In this document: piece after piece, positions 1 through 8,602 of the stretch | Layout: each line of letters opens with the position of its first letter | Position numbering within the stretch: position 1 is the stretch's first letter | NCBI RefSeq assembly: GCF_024213665.1 | Contig: NZ_JANAVP010000024.1 | Coordinates: 26,383-90,382 of the forward strand | Direction of reading: 5' to 3' | Length of the DNA: 64,000 nt | Source of the DNA: Streptomyces sp. A3M-1-3 | GTDB lineage: Bacteria; Actinomycetota; Actinomycetes; Streptomycetales; Streptomycetaceae | Translations under genes and position numbers: made by a program | Notes under the pieces: generated by a model | Seen by the model: only the letters and a program-made list of their open reading frames with translations | Database searches by the model: none | What the model was told of the DNA's origin: nothing

Positions 1-285
1 TACGGATTCCCCCAGCCCCCGGCGCCCACCGCGCCCCACGCACCGGGCGGCCCCAACAGCCCCGCGCAGCAAACGCAGGACGGGTACGGATTCCCACAGG
101 CCGGACCCAACTCCCCTGCCCCGCAGGACGGCTCCCCGCAGCCCACCGCGCACCCGGCTCCGCAGAGTCAGGCACCCACCTCCGCCCCGCAGCACGGGTA
201 CGGATTCCCCCAGCCCCCGGCGCCCACCGCGCCCCACGCACCGGGCGGCCCCAACAGCCCCGCGCAGCAAACGCAGCACGGGTAC
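1..285 (+). repeat. In-frame coding repeat encoding the YGFPQ tail
   Basis: Bases 1-78 recur exactly at 199-276, a 198-base period divisible by three. Identity continues beyond a single mismatch for another ~16 bases. Both copies start at the TACGGATTCCC codons for YGFP. Shorter YGFPQ units lie at about 94-111 and 286-300. High nucleotide identity in both copies points to recent duplication rather than only amino-acid selection. Confidence 0.85.
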
Positions 286-1767
286 GGATTCCCCCAGCCG
301 CAGGATGGCCACGGGGTCCCCCAGCCCGGGGCACACGCACCTGCGCCGCAGGGCGGGGGCAACGGCCCGGCATCCGCCTCCGTGCCCTCGCAGGGCGGGT
401 ACGGGTTCCCGCCGCAGCCGGGCCAGGCCGCGCCCTGGTCCGCCCAGCAGCCCCAGCCTCCCGCCGGGCCCGGCGCGCCCGCCGACCCCCGTACCGGGGC
501 CGCGTGGCCGACTCCGGTCGCGCATGACCAGCGCCAGCGTTCCGTGCCGGGCGCCCCGCTCGGGTACACGGCCGCCGTGGAGCTGTCCTCCGACCGGCTG
601 CTGCGCAACAAGCAGAAGGCCAAGAGCAGCCGGAACCCGTCCGGCGCCGCCGCCCGCTTCAAGCTCGGCGGCAAGAAGGAGGAGGCCGAGCGGCAGCGCA
701 AGCTCGACCTGATCCGCACGCCCGTGCTGTCCTGCTACCGGATCGCCGTCATCAGCCTCAAGGGCGGCGTCGGCAAGACCACCACGACCACCGCCCTCGG
801 CGCGACGCTGGCCACCGAACGGCAGGACAAGATCCTGGCCATCGACGCCAACCCGGACGCCGGTACGCTCGGCCGCCGCGTGCGCCGCGAGACCGGGGCC
901 ACCATCCGTGACCTGGTCCAGGCGATCCCGTACCTCAACAGCTACATGGACATCCGCCGGTTCACCTCACAGGCACCCTCCGGGCTGGAGATCATCGCCA
1001 ACGACGTGGACCCGGCGGTCTCCACCACCTTCAACGACGAGGACTACCGGCGCGCGATCGACGTACTGGGCAAGCAGTACCCGATCATCCTCACCGACTC
1101 CGGTACCGGCCTGCTCTACAGCGCGATGCGCGGAGTGCTGGACCTCGCGGACCAGTTGATCATCATCTCGACGCCCTCCGTGGACGGCGCGAGCAGCGCG
1201 AGTACCACGCTCGACTGGCTCTCCGCGCACGGCTACGCCGACCTCGTCTCGCGCTCCCTCACGGTCATCTCGGGTGTCCGGGAAACCGGCAAGATGATCA
1301 AGGTCGACGACATCGTGCAGCACTTCGAGACGCGCTGCCGCGCAGTCGTCGTCGTACCCTTCGACGAGCACCTGTCGGCCGGCGCCGAGGTGGACCTCGA
1401 CATGATGCGGCCGAAGACTCGGGAGGCGTACTTCAACCTCTCCGCGCTGGTGGCCGAGGACTTCGTACGCGCCCAGCAGCAGCAGGGCCTGTGGACGGCC
1501 GACGGCAACCCGCCGCCGCATCTGGCTCCGCCAATGCCCGGCGCCGGCGGCCGGCAGGGCTACCCCGGCCGGCCGCCGCAGCAGCAGCCGTACCCGCCCC
1601 AGCAGCCGCCCCAGCAGCAGCCGTACGGCGGCCGGCAGCAGCCCCCGGCACAGCCGTACCCGCCGCAGCAGCCGCCACAGCCTGGCTGGCAGCAGCCCCC
1701 GCAGGCCGGCCCCCAGGGTCAGGGCCCGGTGCCGCCCGGCTGGCCGCAGCAGCCGCCCCAGCAGTAG
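1..1767 (+). CDS. MinD/ParA-like ATPase with Pro/Gln-rich tails, 5' end missing
   Basis: The reading frame is open from the first base, so the N-terminus lies outside the window. The first ~180 residues seen are a low-complexity Pro/Gln/Gly tail with repeated YGFPQ-type blocks. A deviant Walker A loop (SLKGGVGKTTTT) begins near base 755 and is followed by a MinD/ParA fold, including the 'LAIDANPDAGTLG' strand. The last ~90 residues are again Pro/Gln-rich (QQPYPPQQ units). Proteins of this build are found next to ESX/type VII secretion genes in Streptomyces (S. coelicolor SCO5717 by recollection). The ATPase probably positions or energises a membrane complex, but the role is not proven. The strong terminator after the stop ends this gene. 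Confidence 0.85.
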   Translation, partial: YGFPQPPAPTAPHAPGGPNSPAQQTQDGYGFPQAGPNSPAPQDGSPQPTAHPAPQSQAPTSAPQHGYGFPQPPAPTAPHAPGGPNSPAQQTQHGYGFPQPQDGHGVPQPGAHAPAPQGGGNGPASASVPSQGGYGFPPQPGQAAPWSAQQPQPPAGPGAPADPRTGAAWPTPVAHDQRQRSVPGAPLGYTAAVELSSDRLLRNKQKAKSSRNPSGAAARFKLGGKKEEAERQRKLDLIRTPVLSCYRIAVISLKGGVGKTTTTTALGATLATERQDKILAIDANPDAGTLGRRVRRETGATIRDLVQAIPYLNSYMDIRRFTSQAPSGLEIIANDVDPAVSTTFNDEDYRRAIDVLGKQYPIILTDSGTGLLYSAMRGVLDLADQLIIISTPSVDGASSASTTLDWLSAHGYADLVSRSLTVISGVRETGKMIKVDDIVQHFETRCRAVVVVPFDEHLSAGAEVDLDMMRPKTREAYFNLSALVAEDFVRAQQQQGLWTADGNPPPHLAPPMPGAGGRQGYPGRPPQQQPYPPQQPPQQQPYGGRQQPPAQPYPPQQPPQPGWQQPPQAGPQGQGPVPPGWPQQPPQQ

Positions 1768-1796
1768 CCGGGCAGGCTGTAGCCGGACAAGCAGCG

Positions 1797-1828
1797 AGGG
1801 CTCGCACCGTCTCCGCGGTGCGAGCCCT
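1797..1828. terminator. Bidirectional terminator between the ATPase gene and ribF
   Basis: A perfect 13-bp stem (1797-1809 with 1816-1828) encloses a 6-base loop between two convergent genes. There is no U-tract, as is usual in Streptomyces. Confidence 0.85.
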
Positions 1829-1848
1829 CAACTGCTGTACTGCAGAAC

Positions 1849-2802
1849 CTACTTCGCGTCGTACGCCTCGATCAGCTCCCGCGAGCGCTTCACATCGTCC
1901 GCGATCGCCTCGAGCAGCGACTCGATCGAGTCGAACTTCTCCTGGCCCCGCACATAGGCGAGGAAGTCCACGGCGACATGCAGCCCGTAGAGGTCGAGAC
2001 CGACCCGGTCGATCGCGTACGCCTCCACGGTCCGCTCCGTGCCGTCGAACTGCGGGTTCGTACCGACCGAGATCGCCGCCGGCATCCGCTCGCCCGCCGC
2101 CGTCAGCCAGCCCGCGTACACGCCGTCCGCCGGAATCGCGGTGTGCGGCAGCGTCTCGACGTTGGCCGTCGGGTAGCCCAGCTCACGGCCGCGCTGCGCA
2201 CCGCGCACCACGACACCCTCGACGCGGTGCGGACGGCCAAGGATCTCGGCCGCGCCCTCGACGTCGCCCTCGACGACCAGCCGACGGGTCAGGGTGGAGG
2301 AGAAGGGCTCGCCGCCGCCCGCCTCGCCGCGTACGTACAGGTCGACGACCTCGACGTCGTAGTCGTACGTCGGGCCGAGCTCGGACAGGAACGCCACATT
2401 GCCCGCCGCCCGGTGCCCGAAACGGAAGTTGGGGCCCTCGATGACCGACCGCGCATGCAGTTTGTCGACAAGTACCTTCGCGATGAAATCGGCCGGCGAC
2501 AGCTGCGAGAACTCCGCCGTGAAGGGGAGGATCAGCACCGCGTCCACGCCCAGCTCGGCCATCAGTTCCGCGCGCCGGTGGTGCGGTGCCAGCAGCGGCG
2601 GGTGGCTGCCGGGGCGTACGACCTCGCTCGGGTGCGGGTCGAAGGTGACCACGACGGACGGCAGGCCCAGCTCGCGGGCACGGGCCACGGCCCGGCCGAT
2701 GATCAGCTGGTGACCGCGGTGTACGCCGTCGTAGGAGCCGATGGTGACGACGCTGCGTCCCCAGTCCTGGGGGATGTCCTCCAAGCCACGCCAGCGCTGC
2801 AC
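1849..2802 (-). CDS. ribF: Bifunctional riboflavin kinase / FAD synthetase
   Basis: Converts riboflavin to FMN and then FAD in the cytoplasm. The N-terminal nucleotidyltransferase half has the GSYDGVHRGHQ signature and TFDPHPSEV. The C-terminal kinase half has the GYPTAN motif (ELGYPTANVE) and GTNPQFDG. The protein is 317 aa, normal for RibF. I chose the GTG at 2802 (MQRWRGLEDIPQ) because GAGGAG lies 8 bases upstream; an ATG at 2841 would add 13 non-conserved residues. The gene follows truB on the same strand but is separated from it by a strong hairpin, so it probably has its own promoter in 2803-3025. Confidence 0.95.
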   Translation of the reverse strand: MQRWRGLEDIPQDWGRSVVTIGSYDGVHRGHQLIIGRAVARARELGLPSVVVTFDPHPSEVVRPGSHPPLLAPHHRRAELMAELGVDAVLILPFTAEFSQLSPADFIAKVLVDKLHARSVIEGPNFRFGHRAAGNVAFLSELGPTYDYDVEVVDLYVRGEAGGGEPFSSTLTRRLVVEGDVEGAAEILGRPHRVEGVVVRGAQRGRELGYPTANVETLPHTAIPADGVYAGWLTAAGERMPAAISVGTNPQFDGTERTVEAYAIDRVGLDLYGLHVAVDFLAYVRGQEKFDSIESLLEAIADDVKRSRELIEAYDAK

Positions 2803-3025
2803 TGTGACCGCTCCTCGCCCGAACCTGTAGTGATTGCCCATTACGCAGGTCTAAGACTGCCATGCTCGCGGTCCTCGGCCCGCATCGGCCCAGTGGTCGA
2901 GGCCGAGCCCCCGGAACAGAACGCGAGTCGAACGCGCCCCCCTTGTGCCCCCTGGTTCACTCCGAGCGCCTGCCCGAAGGGGTGAATACGGGGGCTGGGA
3001 TGGACAGACCTCTTGCGAGGGGGAT

Positions 3026-3076
3026 CGTGGAGCGGTGAGTACGGCGGACCCTGCCTGCCTTACTCACCGCTCCACG
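3026..3076 (-). terminator. Terminator after truB
   Basis: A perfect 16-bp stem (3026-3041 with 3061-3076) with a 19-base loop begins 12 bases after the truB stop. The rest of the ~285-base gap to ribF shows no further gene. Confidence 0.8.
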
Positions 3077-3088
3077 GTAGTCACACCG

Positions 3089-3988
3089 TCAGGCGAAGAC
3101 CGCAAGGCTCTTCGCCTTGCCGCCCTTGTTCTCCACGAGGGCGAGGAAACGGCCCTCGGGGTCGAAGACGGCGACGGCCCCCGCGGTGTACTCGTCGGGC
3201 ATCTCCAGGCGGACGCCGTTCATCAGCAGCCTGGCCCGCTTCTCGTCCACGTCCCAGCGCGGGAACGCGGCGGAAGCGGCCTCGGCGATCGGCATGACGG
3301 TCAGCTCCTCCTGGAGCTGGTCGAGCGTCCGCGCCCGGTCGATCTTGTACGGGCCGACCCGGGTGCGCCGCAGCGCGGTCAGGTGCCCGCCGGTGCCGAG
3401 GTCCGCGCCGAGGTCGCGGGCGAGGGCGCGGATGTACGTACCGGAGGAGCAGACGACCGAGACGACGAGGTCGACGACAGTCGTCCCGTCCTCGGCGACG
3501 GCCTCGCGCATGTCGTACACCTGGAACGAGGAGACGGTCACCGGACGGGCCGGGATCTCGAACTCCTCGCCCTCACGTGCACGCTTGTAGGAGCGCACAC
3601 CACTGATCTTGATGGCGCTGACCTTCGACGGGACCTGCATGATTGCGCCGGTGAGCTTGGCCACGCCCGCGTCGACGGCTTCGCGGGTGACCCCGGTGGC
3701 GTCGGTGGAGGCGGTGATGTCGCCCTCCGCGTCGTCCGTGACGGTGTTCTGGCCGAGCCGGACCGTACCGAGGTACTCCTTCTCGGTCAGCGCGAGATGA
3801 CCGAGCAGTTTGGTGGCCTTCTCGACACCGAGGACGAGGACGCCCGTCGCCATCGGGTCGAGGGTGCCCGCGTGGCCGACGCGGCGGGTTCTGGCGATGC
3901 CGCGCATCTTGGCCACGACGTCGTGCGAAGTGAAACCGGACGGCTTGTCGACAATGACAAGGCCGTCCGGTGTGGTGGTGCTTTTCAT
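3089..3988 (-). CDS. truB: tRNA pseudouridine(55) synthase
   Basis: Makes pseudouridine 55 in the T-loop of most tRNAs. The 299-aa protein has the catalytic-loop motif GHAGTLDPMATG (Asp44 as the nucleophile), the N-terminal VDKPSGFTSHD segment and a C-terminal PUA-like domain. The ATG overlaps the rbfA stop in an ATGA junction, so the two are translationally coupled. The order rbfA-truB downstream of infB is the standard actinobacterial one. Confidence 0.96.
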   Translation of the reverse strand: MKSTTTPDGLVIVDKPSGFTSHDVVAKMRGIARTRRVGHAGTLDPMATGVLVLGVEKATKLLGHLALTEKEYLGTVRLGQNTVTDDAEGDITASTDATGVTREAVDAGVAKLTGAIMQVPSKVSAIKISGVRSYKRAREGEEFEIPARPVTVSSFQVYDMREAVAEDGTTVVDLVVSVVCSSGTYIRALARDLGADLGTGGHLTALRRTRVGPYKIDRARTLDQLQEELTVMPIAEAASAAFPRWDVDEKRARLLMNGVRLEMPDEYTAGAVAVFDPEGRFLALVENKGGKAKSLAVFA

Positions 3989-4425
3989 TCCGCGGCTTCG
4001 TCCTCGCCCGGCTTGCGGTACGGGTCGGGCTCGCCGGCGTACGCGGCGCCCGAGGACGCCTCACGCACCGCGGCGTCCGAAGCCCGCGCCTTGTCCAGCA
4101 GGTCCTCGATCGTCTTGGCGTTCTCCGGGAGCGCGTCCGCCACGAAAGCCAGGGTCGGCGTGAACTTCGTCCCCGCCGCCGCACCGACCGCCGAGCGGAG
4201 GATGCCCTTGGCGCTCTCCAGCCCCGCCGCCGCGCTCGCCCGGTCCTCGTCGTCCCCGTAGACCGTGTAGAAGACCGTGGCCTCCCGCAGGTCGCCGGTG
4301 ACCCGGGTGTCCGTGATGGTCACGTGCGTACCCAGACGCGGGTCCTTGATGCCGCGCTGCAGCTTCTCGGCGACCACCTCCCGGATGAGGTCCGCCAGCT
4401 TCTTCGCCCGCGCGTTGTCGGCCAC
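3985..4425 (-). CDS. rbfA: Ribosome-binding factor A
   Basis: A 146-aa KH-fold protein that helps mature the 5' end of 16S rRNA on the 30S subunit. The N-terminal MADNARAKKLADLIREVVAEKL helix and the conserved region KDPRLGTHVTITDTRVTGDL identify the family. The acidic, Gly/Ala-rich C-terminal tail (~30 residues) is typical of actinobacterial RbfA. It sits between the DUF503 gene and truB, overlapping the latter by four bases. Confidence 0.95.
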   Translation of the reverse strand: MADNARAKKLADLIREVVAEKLQRGIKDPRLGTHVTITDTRVTGDLREATVFYTVYGDDEDRASAAAGLESAKGILRSAVGAAAGTKFTPTLAFVADALPENAKTIEDLLDKARASDAAVREASSGAAYAGEPDPYRKPGEDEAAE

Positions 4426-4476
4426 TGGTCCGTCTCCCTCTTTCTTGCTTTCTCTTGCACAGTTCAGTCTTCGTCG

Positions 4477-4770
4477 TCAGTCTTCGTCGCCGTGCAGCCG
4501 CCGTCGCACCGACAGCAGCTCCACTTCGGGACGGGCGGCGACCAGGCGTTCGCACCGGTCCAGCACGTCCGTCAGATGCCCCGTGTCCCCCGACACCGCC
4601 GCCAGGCCGATCCTGGCCCTGCGGTGGAGATCCTGGTTCCCGACCTCGGCCACGCTCACCGCGTACTTGCGCTGGAGCTCGGCGACGATCGGCCGGACGA
4701 CGGAGCGTTTCTCCTTCAACGACCGTACGTCGCCGAGGAGCAGATCGAAGGACAGTGTCCCCACATACAT
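4477..4770 (-). CDS. DUF503 family protein (YlxP-like)
   Basis: A small protein (97 aa) starting MYVGTLSFDLLLGDVRSLKEKRS, the conserved opening of DUF503/YlxP, found between infB and rbfA across Gram-positives and thought to assist ribosome assembly or translation. I chose the ATG at 4770 because homologues start there; the frame is open another 25 codons upstream, but that stretch contains a hairpin and is not conserved. The exact function is unknown. Confidence 0.85.
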   Translation of the reverse strand: MYVGTLSFDLLLGDVRSLKEKRSVVRPIVAELQRKYAVSVAEVGNQDLHRRARIGLAAVSGDTGHLTDVLDRCERLVAARPEVELLSVRRRLHGDED

Positions 4771-4806
4771 GCAGATCCGGATGTCCCGCCGGTACGGGAT
4801 CGAGGG

Positions 4807-4827
4807 CCCTGCCATCGATTGGCAGGG
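4807..4827 (-). promoter_or_regulatory. Small hairpin ahead of the DUF503 gene
   Basis: A 7-bp perfect stem (CCCTGCC/GGCAGGG) with a 7-base loop lies 36 bases upstream of the DUF503 start and just downstream of the larger infB hairpin. It could be a second termination stem or a processing site in the operon transcript. Confidence 0.45.
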
Positions 4828-4852
4828 ACACAAGAAACCGTACACGGAACGG

Positions 4853-4895
4853 CCGGGGCCGATCGACGGAAATACGCTCCGCCGACCGGCCCCGG
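4853..4895 (-). terminator. Terminator or attenuator after infB
   Basis: The 8-bp outer stem CCGGGGCC/GGCCCCGG (4853-4860, 4888-4895) is extended inward by two short helices with one mismatch. It lies 27 bases past the infB stop and before DUF503-rbfA-truB, so it may partly terminate the operon. Confidence 0.6.
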
Positions 4896-4922
4896 ACCGC
4901 TGTACAGGTCCCGCTGCGCGGA

Positions 4923-7900
4923 CTAGCCGCGCGGCTTCTCCCGCATCTCGTACGTCGCGATGACGTCGTCGACCTTGATGTCGTTGAAGTTGCCGAGGTT
5001 GATACCGCCCTCGAACCCTTCGCGGATCTCGGTGACGTCGTCCTTGAAGCGACGCAGACCCTGGATGTTGAGGTCCTCCGCGACGACCTTGCCGTCGCGG
5101 ATGAGGCGCGCCTTGGTGTTGCGCTTGACCTCGCCGGAGCGGATGAGAACACCCGCGATGTTGCCCAGCTTGGACGAGCGGAAGACCTCGCGGATCTCCG
5201 CCGTACCGAGCTCGACCTCTTCGTACTCCGGCTTGAGCATGCCCTTGAGGGCCGCCTCGATCTCCTCGATGGCCTGGTAGATCACCGAGTAGTACCGGAC
5301 GTCGACACCCTCGCGCTCCGCCATCTGCGCGGCACGGCCGGCCGCACGGACGTTGAAGCCGATGACGATGGCGTCGGAGCCCATCGCCAGGTCGATGTCG
5401 GACTCGGTGACCGCACCCACACCGCGGTGCAGGACCCGGATCTCCACCTCTTCGCCGACGTCGAGCTGGAGCAGCGAGGACTCGAGAGCCTCCACCGAAC
5501 CGGACGCGTCGCCCTTGATGATGATGTTGAGATCCTGGACCAGACCGGCCTTGAGCACCTTGTCGAGGTCCTCGAGGGACACCCGGCGGGTGCGCTTGGC
5601 GAAGGCGGCGTTGCGCTCACGCGCAGCGCGCTTCTCGGCGATCTGGCGGGCCGTACGGTCCTCGTCGACGACCAGGAAGTTGTCGCCGGCGCCGGGGACG
5701 TTAGTGAGACCCAGGACCAGGACGGGGGTCGACGGACCCGCTTCCTCGACGTTGTTGCCGTTGTCGTCGAGCATCGCCCGGACACGGCCGTACGCGTCAC
5801 CGGCGACCATCGTGTCACCGACGCGGAGCGTTCCGCGCTGGACGAGCACGGTGGCGACGGCGCCGCGGCCACGGTCGAGGTGGGCCTCGATCGCAATACC
5901 CTGCGCGTCCATCTGCTCGTTGGCCCGGAGGTCCAGCGAGGCGTCCGCGGTGAGGACCACGGCCTCCAGCAGGCTGTCGATGTGCAGACCCTGCTTGGCG
6001 GAGATGTCGACGAACATGGTGTCGCCGCCGTACTCCTCGGCCACGAGACCGAACTCGGTGAGCTGACCGCGCACCTTGGTCGGGTCCGCGCCCTCGACGT
6101 CGATCTTGTTGACCGCGACGACGATCGGCACGTTGGCCGCCTTCGCGTGGTTCAGCGCCTCGACCGTCTGCGGCATGACACCGTCGTTGGCCGCGACGAC
6201 CAGGATCGCGATGTCGGTGGACTTGGCACCACGGGCACGCATGGCGGTGAACGCCTCGTGACCCGGGGTGTCGATGAAGGTGATCCTGCGCTCTTCACCG
6301 TTGACCTCGGTACCGACCTGGTACGCACCGATGTGCTGCGTGATACCGCCGGCCTCGCCCGCGACGACGTTCGTCTTGCGGATGGCGTCCAGCAGCCGGG
6401 TCTTACCGTGGTCGACGTGACCCATGACGGTCACGACCGGCGGACGGGAGACGAGCATCTCCTCGCCGCCCTCGTCCTCGCCGAACTCGATGTCGAAGGA
6501 CTCGAGCAGCTCGCGGTCCTCCTCCTCCGGGCTGACGATCTCGACGACGTAGTTCATCTCGTCGGCGAGCAGCTGGAGGGTCTCGTCGGAGACGGACTGC
6601 GTGGCAGTGACCATCTCGCCGAGGTTCATCATCACGGCGACGAGCGACGCCGGGTTGGCGTTGATCTTCTCCGCGAAGTCGGTGAGGGACGCACCGCGCG
6701 ACAGGCGGACGGTCTGTCCGTTGCCGCGAGGCAGCATCACGCCGCCGACGGACGGGGCCTGCATGGCCTCGTACTCCTGGCGCCTCTGCCGCTTCGACTT
6801 ACGGCCACGACGCGCCGGACCGCCGGGACGGCCGAACGCACCCTGTGTGCCACCACGGCCACCGGGGCCGCCGGGACGACCGCCGAAGCCGGGACGACCG
6901 CCGAAGCCGCCGCCACCACCGCCACCGGGAGCGCCACCGCCACCGGGACGACCGGCGAAACCGCCGCCGCCACCGGGACGACCGCCGCCGCCGGGACCTG
7001 CCGGACGGCCCTGGAAGCCACCGCCGGCCGGACGACCGGCGCCACCGGGACGGCCTGCGCCGCCGCCGGGACCACGGCCACCGCCGCCGGGACCGCCACC
7101 AGGACGGGGACCGGCAGCCGGACGCTGCGGCATCATGCCCGGGTTCGGGCGGTTACCGGGGGCACCACCGGGGCCGCCGGGGCCCGGACGGGCACCCTGC
7201 GGACGGGGCATGCCACCGGGGGTCGGACGAGCGCCACCCTGGCTCTGCGGGCGCGGAGCGCCGCCGGGGGCACCCTGCGGACGCGGGCCGCCGGGACGGT
7301 CCTGACCGCCGCCGGGGCGCGGGGCACCGCCGGGACGGGGCGCCTGGGGGCGCGCCATGCCGGTGGAGCCACCCGAGGTGAACGGGTTGTTGCCGGGACG
7401 GGGACCCGCGGGACGGGCACCGCCCGGACGCGGGGCCTGAGCGCCACCGGGACGTGCCGGACGCTCGCCACCGGGACGGGGGGCACCCGTGGGGCGGGCA
7501 CCGCCCTGGCCGGGAGTGGACGGACGGGACGCCGCCGGACGGGGGCCGTCCTGGCGCGGGGCGCCGGCGCCACCGGAACGCGGGGCGGCCGGAGCCGCCG
7601 GAGGCGCGGTGAACTCGGGCGCCGCCGGGGCCGGAGCCGCCGGGGCGGGCTTCGGGGCCGGAGCCTTGGGACCGGGACGCGGGCCGGTAGCGGCCGGAGT
7701 CACCGGGGTGCTGCTCACGGGGGCCTCGGCGGCGGCCGGCTTGGGGGCCGGGGCGCCGGGCTTCGGGGCAGCAGGACGGGCCGCCGCGGCCGGGGACGGC
7801 GCGGCGGGCTTGGCAGGCGTCGCCTTACGAGGCGCGCCGGGCTTGGCAGCGGTCTTGCCGGCGTTGCCGCCGGGCCCCTGCAAAGCGTCAGTCAACTTGC

Positions 7901-8030
7901 GTACTACCGGCGCCTCGATCGTCGAGGATGCCGAACGGACGAATTCACCGAGTTCTTGGAGCTTGGCCATGACGACCTTGCTCTCCACCCCGAACTCCTT
8001 GGCGAGTTCGTATACCCGGACCTTAGCCAC
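4923..8030 (-). CDS. infB: Translation initiation factor IF-2
   Basis: A GTPase that brings initiator fMet-tRNA to the 30S subunit and promotes subunit joining. The 1035-aa protein opens with the IF2_N motif MAKVRVYELAKEFGVESK. A very long Pro/Gly/Ala/Arg-rich segment (about residues 55-410) follows, then the conserved core: G1 GHVDHGKT, G3 DTPGHEAF, G4 NKID, and the EF-Tu-like and C-terminal domains (fMet-tRNA binding). The long low-complexity N-domain is normal for Streptomyces. The GTG start has AAGGAG 6 bases upstream. It is transcribed with ylxR, nusA and rimP. Confidence 0.97.
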   Translation of the reverse strand: MAKVRVYELAKEFGVESKVVMAKLQELGEFVRSASSTIEAPVVRKLTDALQGPGGNAGKTAAKPGAPRKATPAKPAAPSPAAAARPAAPKPGAPAPKPAAAEAPVSSTPVTPAATGPRPGPKAPAPKPAPAAPAPAAPEFTAPPAAPAAPRSGGAGAPRQDGPRPAASRPSTPGQGGARPTGAPRPGGERPARPGGAQAPRPGGARPAGPRPGNNPFTSGGSTGMARPQAPRPGGAPRPGGGQDRPGGPRPQGAPGGAPRPQSQGGARPTPGGMPRPQGARPGPGGPGGAPGNRPNPGMMPQRPAAGPRPGGGPGGGGRGPGGGAGRPGGAGRPAGGGFQGRPAGPGGGGRPGGGGGFAGRPGGGGAPGGGGGGGFGGRPGFGGRPGGPGGRGGTQGAFGRPGGPARRGRKSKRQRRQEYEAMQAPSVGGVMLPRGNGQTVRLSRGASLTDFAEKINANPASLVAVMMNLGEMVTATQSVSDETLQLLADEMNYVVEIVSPEEEDRELLESFDIEFGEDEGGEEMLVSRPPVVTVMGHVDHGKTRLLDAIRKTNVVAGEAGGITQHIGAYQVGTEVNGEERRITFIDTPGHEAFTAMRARGAKSTDIAILVVAANDGVMPQTVEALNHAKAANVPIVVAVNKIDVEGADPTKVRGQLTEFGLVAEEYGGDTMFVDISAKQGLHIDSLLEAVVLTADASLDLRANEQMDAQGIAIEAHLDRGRGAVATVLVQRGTLRVGDTMVAGDAYGRVRAMLDDNGNNVEEAGPSTPVLVLGLTNVPGAGDNFLVVDEDRTARQIAEKRAARERNAAFAKRTRRVSLEDLDKVLKAGLVQDLNIIIKGDASGSVEALESSLLQLDVGEEVEIRVLHRGVGAVTESDIDLAMGSDAIVIGFNVRAAGRAAQMAEREGVDVRYYSVIYQAIEEIEAALKGMLKPEYEEVELGTAEIREVFRSSKLGNIAGVLIRSGEVKRNTKARLIRDGKVVAEDLNIQGLRRFKDDVTEIREGFEGGINLGNFNDIKVDDVIATYEMREKPRG

Positions 8031-8043
8031 TTCGCTCCTTTTA

Positions 8044-8063
8044 GGTCCGGGTTACGCCGGACC
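8044..8063 (-). promoter_or_regulatory. Hairpin just before the infB ribosome-binding site
   Basis: GGTCCGG/CCGGACC, a 7-bp stem with a 6-base loop, ends a few bases before the AAAAGGAG of infB. It could modulate initiation or mark a processing site. The surrounding 147-base gap to ylxR also has three imperfect GTACTCATCG copies (about 8079-8112) but no gene. Confidence 0.4.
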
Positions 8064-8177
8064 GTCGCTACTTCATGGGCGTACTCATCGCGTACTCATC
8101 GAGTGCTCATCGCAATCTCGACCTACTTCCAACTCGCGAGGTACCTGACCGCACGGTGCTCCGTGCCGTACTTCTTC

Positions 8178-8471
8178 TTACGGTGTCGCCTTCTCTGCGA
8201 CTCTCTGCTCGACTGCTCGGCGTACTTCCGCGGTATCGAGCGCTTCCCGGACCCTGAAGGCCCGGGTGAACGCCCGGCGGCGGACCGCCAGGTCGATACA
8301 GACCAGGGCGGGGTGCAGATACGCACCCCGGCCGGGCAGCGTACCGCGAGGATCGGGGACACATTCGCCCTCGACCGCCACGATGCGCAGCAGATCGCTC
8401 TTGGCCGCTCGCTCCCGGCATCCCACACAGGTTCGCTCAGGGCATGCGCGGGCATGCGTCCGGCCAGACAC
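8178..8471 (-). CDS. ylxR: YlxR family RNA-binding protein
   Basis: A 97-aa protein with the family signature PERTCVGCRERAAKSDLLR, followed by DPRGTLPGRGAYLHP. YlxR is a small basic nucleic-acid-binding protein encoded between nusA and infB; in other bacteria it has been linked to RNase P and to gene regulation. The GTG start is preceded at 8 bases by GGAGGTAG. Its place in rimP-nusA-ylxR-infB is the standard one. Confidence 0.92.
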   Translation of the reverse strand: MSGRTHARACPERTCVGCRERAAKSDLLRIVAVEGECVPDPRGTLPGRGAYLHPALVCIDLAVRRRAFTRAFRVREALDTAEVRRAVEQRVAEKATP

Positions 8472-8602
8472 GCTTAAGTCTACCTCCCCGCACCGACCTC
8501 ACCTCATTGGGGCAAGAATCGAACGGATGTTGTCGAAATCCCTTCGGAACCCCAGCGGGATCCCGGCCGGATTTGTTCCCTGACCGACCCTGCCTGCCGG
8601 GG

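Noticed and set aside
8079..8112. Three GTACTCATCG copies before infB
   Set aside because: Short, imperfect and not clearly linked to a promoter; recorded only in the infB hairpin entry.
4455..8477. 1340-codon rightward open frame opposite infB
   Set aside because: Antisense to infB; it is a by-product of high G+C codon bias and low-complexity coding, with no recognisable domain.
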